Shown piece after piece: positions 33,489 to 42,537 of a DNA stretch of 43,677 nt. Every line of letters starts with the position of its first letter. Positions within the stretch are counted from its first letter, which is position 1. The notes beneath the pieces are model-generated. The model saw only the letters and a list, made by a program, of their open reading frames with translations. It was not told the DNA's origin and ran no database searches. Source of the DNA: Flavobacteriaceae bacterium ASP10-09a (GTDB lineage Bacteria > Bacteroidota > Bacteroidia > Flavobacteriales > Flavobacteriaceae); contig LAQA01000007.1 of assembly GCA_000981625.1 (NCBI GenBank), forward strand, positions 62,060-105,736. The letters run 5' to 3'. The translations under genes were made by a program, and so were the position numbers.

Positions 33489-34013
33489 ATGAAAAAATCA
33501 ATTTTAGCATTACTAATTACAGTCATTATGTTTTCATGTAACATCTCACCTAAAGTAGAGGTTGTAAAAAAAGCAATTGGCCACGAAGTTTCAGATGAAG
33601 GAATTAAAATCCCTTTGTATGGAGGAGCAGCAGCAAACGTAGCACTTTGGGAAAATTACGTTAAAGCACACAATGAAAAAGATTTTGAAGCGATTAGGAA
33701 CCTAAATGCAGAAAAAGATTTTAAAGTTTACGGGCCAACAGGCGAAGTTATTGAAGGCACAGAAGCACATTTAGAATTCTTGAAAATATGGTTTACTGAA
33801 AACAACCCAAAATGGAAAACAAACTATCTTATCGCAAACGAATTTACGAACAAAGAAGGTGAGTTACGCCAATGGGTTACTTCTGGGCACGAGGTTACAT
33901 TTACATTAGATGGGAAAGAGATGAAAGTTAATCAAGTACACGACGGACTTATTGTCAACGGAAAAATTCAAATGTTTTATGTTAACGAAAGACTTGAAGC
34001 AGCCAATAAATAA
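33489..34013 (+). CDS. NTF2/SnoaL-like lipoprotein
   Basis: A 174-residue lipoprotein (signal ending MFSC, Cys17). The mature domain has ANVALWENYVKAHNEKDFEAI (long helix), DFKVYGPTGEVIEGTEAHLEFLKIWF, WVTSGHEVTFTLDGKEM and VHDGLIVNGKIQMFYVNE: a full NTF2-like/SnoaL layout. It follows the unknown secreted protein by 13 nt, so they are co-expressed. It is the third NTF2-type protein within 6.5 kb. Confidence 0.78.
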   Translation: MKKSILALLITVIMFSCNISPKVEVVKKAIGHEVSDEGIKIPLYGGAAANVALWENYVKAHNEKDFEAIRNLNAEKDFKVYGPTGEVIEGTEAHLEFLKIWFTENNPKWKTNYLIANEFTNKEGELRQWVTSGHEVTFTLDGKEMKVNQVHDGLIVNGKIQMFYVNERLEAANK

Positions 34014-34032
34014 TTTTCATATTTTAGAAAGA

Positions 34033-36105
34033 CTAACTTCCTAGTTTCTTTTTCAAAGAATTTGGTAATTGATTAAAACCCATATTATATAAGGTAAATC
34101 CAAAAATATCTGCATATTGCTCAATGGTTTTTGTAACAGGAGTTCCTGCTCCATGACCGGCGTTGGTTTCTATTCGGATTAAAGTTGGGTTTTCTCCTGA
34201 CTGTTTATCTTGCAACTCTGCAGCAAATTTAAAACTATGCGCAGGCACAACGCGATCATCATGATCTCCTGTTGTGATTAAAGTTGCAGGATATTTCACT
34301 CCTTTTTGTACGTTATGAACTGGACTGTATCCCTTTAAATAATCAAACATTTCTTTACTGTCATTGGCTGTTCCGTAATCATAAGCCCATCCTGCGCCAG
34401 CAGTAAACGTATGGTATCGCAACATATCTAAAACACCTACAGCAGGTAAGACAACTTTCATTAAATGAGGTTTTTGTGTCATCGTTGCACCCACCAATAA
34501 ACCTCCATTAGAACCACCACTTATTGCTAAATAATTTGATGAAGTGTAATTTTTTTGAATTAAATATTCTGCAGCTGCAATAAAATCATCAAAAACATTT
34601 TGCTTTTTAAGTTGTGTTCCTGCATCATGCCATTTCTTTCCATATTCTCCACCACCCCTTAAGTTTGCCACAGCATAAATTCCTCCTTGTTCCATCCAAA
34701 CTGCGTTTGCGATACTAAAAGAGGGCATTAAACTGATGTTAAAGCCTCCATAACCATATAGAATAGTTGGGTTTTTCCCATTCAATTCTACTCCTTTTTT
34801 ATGTGTGATCATCATCGGAATTTTTGTTCCGTCTTTTGATGCGTAAAAAACTTGTTTGCTTTCATACCCATTCGGATTAAATGCGATGAAAGGTTTCCAG
34901 TAAGAAGTATAGGTTCCGTCTTTTGGATTGTATTTGTACGAGGAACTTGGAGTGTTATAATTAGTGAAAGAAAAGTACAATTCTTTTGCAGTTTTTTTTC
35001 CTCCAAAACCACTAGCAGAACCAACTCCTGGTAATCGTACTTCTCTAATTAATGTTCCATTAAAATCGTATTGTAAAACTTTAGAAACAGCGTCAATCAT
35101 ATAAGTTGCAAAGAAATAATCAGCACCTGTTGATGGACTTAACACATTCTCTGTTTCTGGAATAAAATCTACCCAATTTTCTGGAGTAGGATTAGTTGCG
35201 TCTACAGTGACTACTTTTTGATTTGGGGCATTTAAATTAGTCTGTAAAAATAATTTACTTCCGCTGCTTTCAATGACATAAGTATCACTTTTTACATTGT
35301 CTAAAATTGTAACTAATTTATTATTTAGGCCTGATAAATCCTTGATAAATAATTTATTACCAGACGTTGAAATTTGTGCTGATATAACTAAATATCTAAA
35401 ATCTTCCGTTAAATAGCCACTTACATATCTGTGTTTTTCTGATGGGATTTCCCCAAAAATAACGGCATCTTCTTTTTGAGAAGTTCCTAATTTATGATAG
35501 TATAATTTGTGTTGATCTGTTTTTGCAGACAATTCACTTCCTTTAGGTTTGGTATAACTAGAGTAGTAAAAACCTTCGTTTTTATACCAAGAAATTCCAG
35601 AGAATTTTACATCAACCAACGTATCCTCTTTAATGGTTTTAGACGCCGTATCTATAATTATGATTTTTCTCCAATCAGAACCTCCTTCAGAAATTGAATA
35701 CGCAGCAGTTTTACCATTTTTAGAAAAACTTACAGCACCTAAAGAAGTCGTGGCATCGTCAGAAAATGTATTTGGATCTAAGAAAACTTCTGGTTCATCT
35801 GCATCGTTTTTTTTTCTGTAAATAACACTCTGATTTTGTAAACCATTATTTTTTGAAAAGTAAGTATAATCACCTTCTATAAAAGGAGTTCCTACTTTTT
35901 CGTAATTCCATAATGCTGTTAAACGATCTTTTAACTGTTCTCTGTAAGGGATTTTACTTAAATAATCGAAAGTAACCTCGTTTTCTGCTTTGACCCAAGC
36001 TTCCGTTTCGGGGCTTTTATCATTTTCTAGCCATCTGTAATTATCTATAACTGTAGTTCCAAAAATGGAATCTACAACTGGTTTTTTTGTTGTTTTTGGA
36101 TACAT
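34033..36105 (-). CDS. Prolyl oligopeptidase family serine peptidase (S9A)
   Basis: A protein of 690 residues if started at the ATG at 36105; a TTG one codon upstream is possible. The N-terminal part matches POP: a DNYRWLEND helix start, then a seven-bladed beta-propeller (about 70-410). The C-terminal alpha/beta-hydrolase has the S9A triad: Ser about 532 in ISGGSNGG, Asp about 617 in [10 protein letters not shown] and His about 651 in NAGHGAG. There is no signal peptide or lipobox, unlike many flavobacterial relatives, so it is probably cytoplasmic. It hydrolyses proline-containing short peptides. It stands alone, convergent with the NTF2-like lipoprotein gene. Confidence 0.9.
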   Translation of the reverse strand: MYPKTTKKPVVDSIFGTTVIDNYRWLENDKSPETEAWVKAENEVTFDYLSKIPYREQLKDRLTALWNYEKVGTPFIEGDYTYFSKNNGLQNQSVIYRKKNDADEPEVFLDPNTFSDDATTSLGAVSFSKNGKTAAYSISEGGSDWRKIIIIDTASKTIKEDTLVDVKFSGISWYKNEGFYYSSYTKPKGSELSAKTDQHKLYYHKLGTSQKEDAVIFGEIPSEKHRYVSGYLTEDFRYLVISAQISTSGNKLFIKDLSGLNNKLVTILDNVKSDTYVIESSGSKLFLQTNLNAPNQKVVTVDATNPTPENWVDFIPETENVLSPSTGADYFFATYMIDAVSKVLQYDFNGTLIREVRLPGVGSASGFGGKKTAKELYFSFTNYNTPSSSYKYNPKDGTYTSYWKPFIAFNPNGYESKQVFYASKDGTKIPMMITHKKGVELNGKNPTILYGYGGFNISLMPSFSIANAVWMEQGGIYAVANLRGGGEYGKKWHDAGTQLKKQNVFDDFIAAAEYLIQKNYTSSNYLAISGGSNGGLLVGATMTQKPHLMKVVLPAVGVLDMLRYHTFTAGAGWAYDYGTANDSKEMFDYLKGYSPVHNVQKGVKYPATLITTGDHDDRVVPAHSFKFAAELQDKQSGENPTLIRIETNAGHGAGTPVTKTIEQYADIFGFTLYNMGFNQLPNSLKKKLGS

Positions 36106-36216
36106 CAATTTTTTTTTGTTATTATCTTACAAGAGACTAAAGTAACATTTACAAATGAAGTTTCTATAATTAATTTGCTTTTCATGGTTGGTTTTATAAT
36201 TAGTACTGCTTTGTAA

Positions 36217-36245
36217 TTTGGACGCTATAAAAACGACTATTTTTG
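36217..36245 (+). promoter_or_regulatory. Thioredoxin promoter TTTG-N17-TATTTTTG
   Basis: TTTG at 36217-36220 and TATTTTTG at 36238-36245, spaced 17 nt. The leader of about 75 nt contains a small hairpin TTTCGAC-TTT-GTCGAAA (36292-36308) ahead of the ATG at 36324. Confidence 0.65.
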
Positions 36246-36323
36246 TATCGAAAAAGGTTCTCGATTTCTCGGGAATGACAGATTAATTAAATTTCGACTT
36301 TGTCGAAAAGAATATCTTAAATT

Positions 36324-36683
36324 ATGACAGAAAATTTAACAAAAGAAACATTTTTAGAGAAAGTATTCAATTTTGAAAAAAATAAAGAATGGAAGTTTGA
36401 AGGGAAAAGACCCGCAATCATAGATTTTTATGCAGATTGGTGTGGACCTTGTAAAATGATTGCTCCAATTTTAGAAGCGCTTTCAGAAGAATATAAAGGT
36501 GAAATTGATATTTATAAAATTGATACAGAAGCAGAGCAAGAATTATCTGCAGCATTCGCAATTAGAAGTATTCCTTCCATGTTATTTTGTCCAGTCGAAG
36601 GGCAGCCTCAAATGTCGAACGGAGCTTTACCAAAAGCAGAATTAGAAAGAATTATTGCAGATGTTTTAAAGGTAATAAAATAA
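36324..36683 (+). CDS. trxA: Thioredoxin
   Basis: A 119-residue protein with FYADWCGPCKM (active-site cysteines 40 and 43), the cis-proline segment IRSIPSMLF and a terminal helix. It has an N-terminal extension of about 20 residues compared with E. coli TrxA, but no signal peptide. It is a classical cytoplasmic dithiol reductase. It is monocistronic, with its own promoter. The symbol rests on the complete CGPC motif and size. Confidence 0.9.
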   Translation: MTENLTKETFLEKVFNFEKNKEWKFEGKRPAIIDFYADWCGPCKMIAPILEALSEEYKGEIDIYKIDTEAEQELSAAFAIRSIPSMLFCPVEGQPQMSNGALPKAELERIIADVLKVIK

Positions 36684-36943
36684 AGTTCTTTTAAAGTATT
36701 ATAGATAAAAGGAAGGCGTTTTTAAAAGAAATACCTAGTTGGTATTAAGGAGCTGTCTGCTCTGTACTAAATATTTTATTAGGATTTGTTTTAATGAAAT
36801 TGAATTTTATTTCTTCTACTTATAGCTATTTCCGTTTTACAAAAAATACAATCAAGCGATCAAAAAACATAAAATTTCATATAATCTGTAACAATTTCTA
36901 TTTTCAAACTACTTATCAGTAATCAAACCAAAGTACTAAGTTT

Positions 36944-38410
36944 ATGATTTCACACTTTTTAAAGTTAGAATGGAAACAATATTTTAGGTCTTCTCACTGG
37001 CAAAAAGGAATTGCATTAAAGATCATAATGGGCTTTTTTGTTTTGATATTTCTTCTTTCTTTCTTATCAATGGGTTTTGGAGGTTATTTTGTTTTAAAGA
37101 AAGAATTTCCAGATGCAGATCCTTTACAAAAAGTAAACTCTTATTTGCTTTTTGTGATTTTCGGGGATTTAATTTTCAGGTATTTAATGCAAAAATTACC
37201 AATAATGAATATTAAGCCTCTACTTATTCTACCAATTAAGAAAAGCAAATTGGTGCATTATGTTTTAGGGAAATCTGTTTTTTCTACGTTTAATATTTTA
37301 GGATTATTTTTTTACATTCCTTTCTCATTTGTTTTAATAAAAGAAGGATACAATACTGCAGGAGTTTTAGGGTGGTTGCTTACGATGATTTTAATCATTC
37401 AGTCTATTAATTTTTTGAATTTTTTAATTAATAAAAATAACAAAGCATTGATTGTTATTGCGACAATATTGTTGAGTTTAATTGGATTACAAAAATTTGG
37501 TATTTTTGATGTAGTCGGTTTTGGAGGTCTTGTTTTCGATTTTGTTTATCAAAACCCAGTATATTCTTTAATTGGGGTTTTTGTTTTAGTGCTTTTATAT
37601 CAGCTTAATTACAAACAGTTAAGTACTCAAGTATATTTAGATGGAGTTGTGCAAACTAAAGTAGAAGAGGCAAATACAATAGATTTATCTTGGGCAAATA
37701 AGTTAGGGGATGTTGCCCCTTTTATAAAAAATGATATTCGTTTAATTTGGAGAAACAAAAGAACGAAGACAGTATTTTTAATGTCTTTTTTATTCCTTTT
37801 TTATGGTCTATTTTTCTTTCCACAAGAAACCTATCAAAAAATGCCAGCAATGTTAATGTTCGCATCATTATTTATTACTGGAGGTTTTACTTTAAACTAT
37901 GGCCAATTTATTCCTGCTTGGGATAGCGCTCATTATAAAATGTTAATGAGTCAGAGTTTTAGATATAGAAAATTCTTAGATTCGAAATGGGTTTTAATGT
38001 TTACAATGACCACAATTTTATATTTTTTAAGTTTCCCTTACTTGTATTTTGGGACAGATATTTTTTTAATGATTACTGTAGGAGCGATGTTTAATATTGG
38101 CTTTAATTCACTCTTTTTATTATATGCAGGTTCATTTAATAGAAAAAGAATAGACTTAACAAAGGGCGGTTTTGGAAACACACAAGGAACAAGTGCCACG
38201 CAGTTTCTTGTTATTATTCCTCTAATGTTATTTCCGATGTTATTGTTTTGGGTTTTTAACAAGTTTGTAGGTTATAATTCAGGTTTTATAGCTGTTGGAT
38301 CTGTTGGGGTAATTGGTTTTTTATTAAGGAATTATGCTATGAATTTCATCGAAAAAAAGTACATTAAAGATAAGTACATTATGATTAACGCTTTTGGGAA
38401 AGAAGCATAA
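36944..38410 (+). CDS. DUF5687 family membrane protein (ABC permease)
   Basis: A 488-residue integral membrane protein with about 11-12 hydrophobic segments (for example 25-50, 115-140, 155-175, 205-225, 280-300 and 435-455) and the characteristic opening FLKLEWKQYFRSSHW. A cytoplasmic WRNKRTKTVFLMSF follows the middle. DUF5687 proteins are the membrane partners of ABC ATPases in Bacteroidota; the ATPase gene follows after 23 nt. Exporter is more likely than importer because no binding protein is present. Substrate unknown. Confidence 0.82.
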   Translation: MISHFLKLEWKQYFRSSHWQKGIALKIIMGFFVLIFLLSFLSMGFGGYFVLKKEFPDADPLQKVNSYLLFVIFGDLIFRYLMQKLPIMNIKPLLILPIKKSKLVHYVLGKSVFSTFNILGLFFYIPFSFVLIKEGYNTAGVLGWLLTMILIIQSINFLNFLINKNNKALIVIATILLSLIGLQKFGIFDVVGFGGLVFDFVYQNPVYSLIGVFVLVLLYQLNYKQLSTQVYLDGVVQTKVEEANTIDLSWANKLGDVAPFIKNDIRLIWRNKRTKTVFLMSFLFLFYGLFFFPQETYQKMPAMLMFASLFITGGFTLNYGQFIPAWDSAHYKMLMSQSFRYRKFLDSKWVLMFTMTTILYFLSFPYLYFGTDIFLMITVGAMFNIGFNSLFLLYAGSFNRKRIDLTKGGFGNTQGTSATQFLVIIPLMLFPMLLFWVFNKFVGYNSGFIAVGSVGVIGFLLRNYAMNFIEKKYIKDKYIMINAFGKEA

Positions 38411-38433
38411 TTAAAATTAAAAATACACACACA

Positions 38434-39129
38434 ATGATTACAATAGATACAGTTTCAAAAAAATACGGAAAAGTAGAAGTTTTGAATGTTTCTTCAATAG
38501 AAATCCCTACCGGACAAAGTTTTGGTTTGGTTGGTAATAATGGAGCAGGAAAAACAACATTATTTAATATTTTATTAGATTTAATAAGACCGACAACGGG
38601 TGCAATTACAAATAATAATATTATTGTAAATCAAAGTGAAGATTGGAAAACTTTTACAGGTTCTTTTATTGATGAATCTTTTTTAATAGGCTATTTAACG
38701 CCAGAAGAATATTTTGAATTTATTGGCGATTTAAGAGGAATGAATACTGCGGATGTTACTAAATTTTTAGCTCAGTTTGATGAATTTTTTAATGGAGAGA
38801 TCGTTGGAAAGAAAAAATACTTAAGAGATTTAAGTAAAGGAAATCAGAAAAAAGCAGGAATTATAGCTGCAATGATGGGAGACCCAAAAGTGGTTATTTT
38901 AGATGAGCCTTTTGCAAATTTAGACCCAACAACACAAATTAGATTAAAAATATTGATTAAAGAATTAATTAAAAATAAAGAAGTTACCGTTTTAATTTCT
39001 AGTCACGATTTAACACATGTAACAGAAGTTTGTGAGAGAATCGTTGTTTTAGACAAAGGAAATGTGGTCAAAGACATCCAAACATCCACAGAAACTTTAA
39101 AAGAATTAGAAAGCTATTTTTCAGTTTAA
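38434..39129 (+). CDS. ABC transporter ATP-binding protein
   Basis: A 231-residue ATPase: Walker A GNNGAGKTT (34-42), a degenerate signature LSKGNQKKAGI in place of LSGGQ, Walker B VVILDEPFANLDP and H-loop LISSHDLTHV. The LSKGN variant is typical of exporters of the CcmA/NatA group. It pairs with the DUF5687 permease directly upstream. Confidence 0.9.
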   Translation: MITIDTVSKKYGKVEVLNVSSIEIPTGQSFGLVGNNGAGKTTLFNILLDLIRPTTGAITNNNIIVNQSEDWKTFTGSFIDESFLIGYLTPEEYFEFIGDLRGMNTADVTKFLAQFDEFFNGEIVGKKKYLRDLSKGNQKKAGIIAAMMGDPKVVILDEPFANLDPTTQIRLKILIKELIKNKEVTVLISSHDLTHVTEVCERIVVLDKGNVVKDIQTSTETLKELESYFSV

Positions 39130-39249
39130 ATAGGCTATTCTTAATTTATTGTTATTTTTACACTCTTATGTATACTATTTTCTAAAGATTTTAGTTTTAA
39201 ATAAGAGTTTTTAGTTTTTATAAAACAATTTTTTAATTTAGATTTAACT

Positions 39250-41475
39250 GTGTTAAAAAACACTCAAAAAATAATAGCCTTTCTTATTCTTTTTGTTACT
39301 GTATATGCGTGCAAGGTAACAAAAGACACTGTTGTTAGCAGAAATTTTCATGCGATAACCACAAAATATAATGTTTTATTTAACGGTAAAGAAGCCTTTA
39401 AAAAAGGAATTGAAGATATCAATAACAATTATAAAGACGATTGGTTTAAACGTTTACCAATAGAGCCGATCGTGTTTGAAGAAAATAAAATAGTTTTATC
39501 TTCCTATAATAACAATCGCCCAGGAGCAGGATTTGGTGCAAATGAAAATGAAGAAAAAAAGGAACTAACTACTTTTGAGAAAGCAGAAGAAAAAGCAGTA
39601 AAAGCCATTCAGACCCATGGCATGAATATTAACGGAATTGAACGCAATAGACAAATAGATGATGCTTATCTGTTATTGGGTAAATCTCGTTATTATACAC
39701 AACGTTTTATTCCTTCAATTGAAGCTTTCAATTATGTAATTGCAAATTATCCGCAAGCAGATTTAATTGCAGAAACTAAAATATGGAGAGCGAAAGCAAA
39801 TACTAGAAATGATAATGAAGAAATTGCCATAGAGGCAATGAAATTATTATTAGTTGTTCGAGATAGTTTAGAAGCTAATTTGCCCGATATAATTAAAGAA
39901 CAGGCGCATACCGCTTTAGCAATGGCATATGTGAAAACCGATAGCCTGCAAAATGCTAAAAAGCATCTACAATTAGCAACAAGAACTTTAAAAAATAGAG
40001 ATCAAGCAGCACGAAATCTATTTGTTTTAGGGCAAATGTATAGTGACGAAAATAAAAAAGATTCTGCTTTTTATGTTTTTGAAAAGTTAGCCAATTTTAA
40101 AAAAGCACCTTATAAATTCAAGATTCACGCAAATATAGAACTGGCAAAAAACTTTTCTAAAGATTCAATAGCAACAAATTTATTAGAAAGATTACAAAAG
40201 TTAATTAAGAACAGAGATAACAGACCCTATTTAGATGAGTTGTATTATCAAGCAGCAGTTCTTCACCAAAATAACGATAGTACATTTTTAGCTTTAGATG
40301 ATTATAATAATTCTTTAAGGGCTAAAAACGGAAGTGATAAACAGAAAACGTTCACTTATGAAAAATTAGGAAACCTTTATTTTAAAGATGCTGAATATCA
40401 ATTTGCAAGTGCTTATTATGACAGTGTTTTGCAAGTTTCTACAGATAGTTTAGATATTAGAATTAGACGTGTTAAAAGAAAATATAGAAATTTAGCATCT
40501 TTAATTAAGTTCGAAGAAGTTGTAACTAAAAATGATAGTATAGTAAGAATTGCTTCTTTATCTAAAGACGAACAAAAATTGTTTTTTGAAAGTTATATAG
40601 AAAAGTTAAAGAAAGCTGATGAAGAAGCTGCTCAATTAAGATTGAATCAGATTGCATTTGGTGATTTAGGTGGTGGTTTACAAGACTCAAACAAAGGAAA
40701 ATGGTACTTCTATAACAGTCAATCGTTAAGTTTTGGTAAAACTCAATTTCAAAAAACTTGGGGAAATAGAAGATTAGAAGATGATTGGAGATGGTCTGAA
40801 AAAGGAACAATTAGAGGGAATGCAGCAAAAGATGTAGCTCAAGTAAAGAAGGTAAACCTAAAATATGATTTAGATAGCTATTTAAGTAGTATTCCTGTTG
40901 AAAAAGAAACAATAGATAGCTTAAAAACAGACATAAATCAGGCATTATACGAATTAGGATTGATTTACAAGGAGCAATTTAAAAATCAAAATTTAGCAAA
41001 AATAAGATTAGAAAGACTAGCGACTTTGCAACCAAAAAAAGAATTAATTTTACCTATTAACTGGCATTTGTATCAAATTTATAATAATTTAGGTGATAAA
41101 GAAAATGCTGAAAAATACAAGAATGTAATTCTTACAAAATATGCAGACACAAAATTTGCACAAGTAATTCTAAATCCAAACACAAATATCGAAGAAGAAG
41201 TTGCTATTAGTGAGGTGGAGAAAGTATATAAAAAAATGTATTATTTATACAAAGCTGACAAATTTGAAGAGGTGATTTCTGAAATTAACGAGTTTCTAGT
41301 AACGATACCAAGTTCCAGCCTAGCCCCGAAATTCGAGCTTTTAAAAGCCTATGCTATTGGTAAAGACCAGAATACACAAGCTTATAAAGTTGCGTTAGAT
41401 TTCGTTGCTGTAAGTTACGGAAGCACAGAAGAAGGTAAAAAAGCCAAAGCAATTTTAAAGCAATTAAAAAAGTAA
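39250..41475 (+). CDS. sprE: SprE/PorW-like T9SS and gliding lipoprotein
   Basis: A 741-residue lipoprotein, start GTG at 39250 (signal ending VYAC, Cys21). The conserved N-terminal block VVSRNFHAITTKYNVLFNGKEAFKKGI, then DDWFKRLPIEPI, and the AEEKAVKAIQTHGMNI-x-GIERNRQIDDAYLLLGKSRYYTQRFIPSIEAFNYVI segment match the SprE/PorW family. TPR repeats fill most of the rest. In Flavobacterium johnsoniae SprE is needed for T9SS export and gliding; PorW is the Porphyromonas counterpart. Its place before the bactofilin and ATP-synthase genes is typical of Flavobacteriaceae. It supplies a T9SS component for cargo such as the protein at 16791. Confidence 0.85.
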   Translation: MLKNTQKIIAFLILFVTVYACKVTKDTVVSRNFHAITTKYNVLFNGKEAFKKGIEDINNNYKDDWFKRLPIEPIVFEENKIVLSSYNNNRPGAGFGANENEEKKELTTFEKAEEKAVKAIQTHGMNINGIERNRQIDDAYLLLGKSRYYTQRFIPSIEAFNYVIANYPQADLIAETKIWRAKANTRNDNEEIAIEAMKLLLVVRDSLEANLPDIIKEQAHTALAMAYVKTDSLQNAKKHLQLATRTLKNRDQAARNLFVLGQMYSDENKKDSAFYVFEKLANFKKAPYKFKIHANIELAKNFSKDSIATNLLERLQKLIKNRDNRPYLDELYYQAAVLHQNNDSTFLALDDYNNSLRAKNGSDKQKTFTYEKLGNLYFKDAEYQFASAYYDSVLQVSTDSLDIRIRRVKRKYRNLASLIKFEEVVTKNDSIVRIASLSKDEQKLFFESYIEKLKKADEEAAQLRLNQIAFGDLGGGLQDSNKGKWYFYNSQSLSFGKTQFQKTWGNRRLEDDWRWSEKGTIRGNAAKDVAQVKKVNLKYDLDSYLSSIPVEKETIDSLKTDINQALYELGLIYKEQFKNQNLAKIRLERLATLQPKKELILPINWHLYQIYNNLGDKENAEKYKNVILTKYADTKFAQVILNPNTNIEEEVAISEVEKVYKKMYYLYKADKFEEVISEINEFLVTIPSSSLAPKFELLKAYAIGKDQNTQAYKVALDFVAVSYGSTEEGKKAKAILKQLKK

Positions 41476-41507
41476 AAAATAGCGTTTAAAAAACAGAACC
41501 AGAAGTT

Positions 41508-41894
41508 ATGGAAAGAAATGTTATAGCTAAAACCACCATTATTGTTGGAGAAATAAAATCTGATGGAGATTTTAGAATTGATGGAACTTTAGAAGGAAAT
41601 TTAATAATTAAAGGGAAAGTTATTATTGGTGCTACAGGCATTGTAAAAGGAAATATAGAGGCATCAAGTGCAGACATAGAGGGAGAAACTTCTGGGCAAT
41701 TAAAAGTGATAAAAACCTTAACGGTTAAAGCAATTGCTAAGATTTTTGGTGACGTAATAGTCGGAAAACTCTCTATAGAACCTGGAGCAACCTTTAATGC
41801 AAGTTGTGTTATGAAAGGCTTTGTGAAAGAAGAAAATAAACCCAATGAAAAAAAAACACAACAAAAAGAGAAATCCAAAAAAACCGTTAAATAA
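41508..41894 (+). CDS. Bactofilin (polymer-forming cytoskeletal protein)
   Basis: A 128-residue protein whose core (residues about 10-108) is a right-handed beta-helix of short hydrophobic rungs: TIIVGEIKSDGDFRIDG, LEGNLIIKGKVIIG, GIVKGNIEASSADIEG, ... KIFGDVIVGKLSIEPGA. The tail is highly charged (K/E-rich). Bactofilins polymerise without nucleotide into membrane-associated filaments. Overlaps the next gene by 50 nt. The opposite-strand open frame over this gene is a shadow. Confidence 0.88.
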   Translation: MERNVIAKTTIIVGEIKSDGDFRIDGTLEGNLIIKGKVIIGATGIVKGNIEASSADIEGETSGQLKVIKTLTVKAIAKIFGDVIVGKLSIEPGATFNASCVMKGFVKEENKPNEKKTQQKEKSKKTVK

Positions 41895-42075
41895 AGCACT
41901 TCAACTTTCTGGTGCAGGTTTACAAATGGGGGGCACTATTTATCTAGGTTTTCTTTTAGGTAAATGGTTAGACAAAACTTTAGAAATTAATTTTTTAGAA
42001 GAAACAGTCACATTATTTGCTATATTATTAGCGATGTATTCATTGATAAAACAAGCCAATAAAATTAATGATTAA
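41845..42075 (+). CDS. AtpZ/AtpI-family small membrane protein
   Basis: A 76-residue protein with a very basic N-terminus (MKKKHNKKRNPKK) and two membrane segments: LQMGGTIYLGFLLGKWLDK, with the family's G-x-G/GxxLGxWLDK pattern, and VTLFAILLAMYSLIKQ. Members lie at the start of ATP-synthase operons and are thought to assist c-ring assembly or Mg2+ supply. It begins inside the bactofilin gene and overlaps the next gene by 8 nt. Confidence 0.82.
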   Translation: MKKKHNKKRNPKKPLNKALQLSGAGLQMGGTIYLGFLLGKWLDKTLEINFLEETVTLFAILLAMYSLIKQANKIND

Positions 42076-42454
42076 ATCAATTTCTTTATATTCCTTAGTG
42101 TTTTTTTCTTTATTTTTTTTAGGTCTTTTTTTACATGAAAATTTTATAGAAAAACAAGCTGTTATTTTACCTTTTTCATTAAGAAAAATTTACCTTTTTC
42201 ACCTGGGTTTTTCAATGCTAATTTGTGTCAATTTTAAATTATTTTCAACTGTTGATAAAGTTTTTGAACAACTTGGTTTTATCTATTTAGGCACACTTCT
42301 TTTAAAAATTGTACTTTTCTGTGTAATCTTTTACAACTCCATCTTTACAGAAGAAATTTTAACGCAAACCGCAAGATTATCTTTGTTTTTTCCTCTCATT
42401 ATTTTTTTATTAACAGAGGCGATATTTGTGGCAAAAGTTTTGAATAAAAAGTAA
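42068..42454 (+). CDS. Small membrane protein of the ATP-synthase locus
   Basis: A 128-residue hydrophobic protein with four predicted membrane helices (about 5-25, 44-60, 72-95 and 102-124). It corresponds in position and size to the DUF6168-type protein found between atpZ-like and atpB genes of Flavobacteriaceae; E. coli AtpI has a comparable place. Overlap of 8 nt with the preceding gene suggests coupling. Function unknown. Confidence 0.7.
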   Translation: MIKSISLYSLVFFSLFFLGLFLHENFIEKQAVILPFSLRKIYLFHLGFSMLICVNFKLFSTVDKVFEQLGFIYLGTLLLKIVLFCVIFYNSIFTEEILTQTARLSLFFPLIIFLLTEAIFVAKVLNKK

Positions 42455-42479
42455 TAAAAAAAAATATTTTAAAAAAGGG

Positions 42480-42509
42480 TTTGTAGTTTTGAATTAAAGC
42501 GTATTTTTG
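42480..42509 (+). promoter_or_regulatory. atpB promoter TTTG-N18-TATTTTTG
   Basis: TTTG at 42480-42483 and TATTTTTG at 42502-42509, spaced 18 nt, 28 nt before the atpB ATG. It matches the Bacteroidota consensus and suggests the ATP-synthase genes are transcribed separately from the bactofilin genes. Confidence 0.7.
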
Positions 42510-42537
42510 CGCCGAATTTAGAAAGCGTATTTAAACA

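Noticed and set aside
36250-36308. Short repeat-like sequence TTCTCGATTTCTCGGGAATGAC in the thioredoxin leader
   Set aside because: It resembles intergenic repeats of some flavobacteria, but only one copy is seen here, so repeat status cannot be shown.
41486-41899. 137-residue open frame antisense to bactofilin
   Set aside because: The plus-strand frame has the bactofilin beta-helix repeats; the antisense hydrophobicity is a by-product of the repeated codons.
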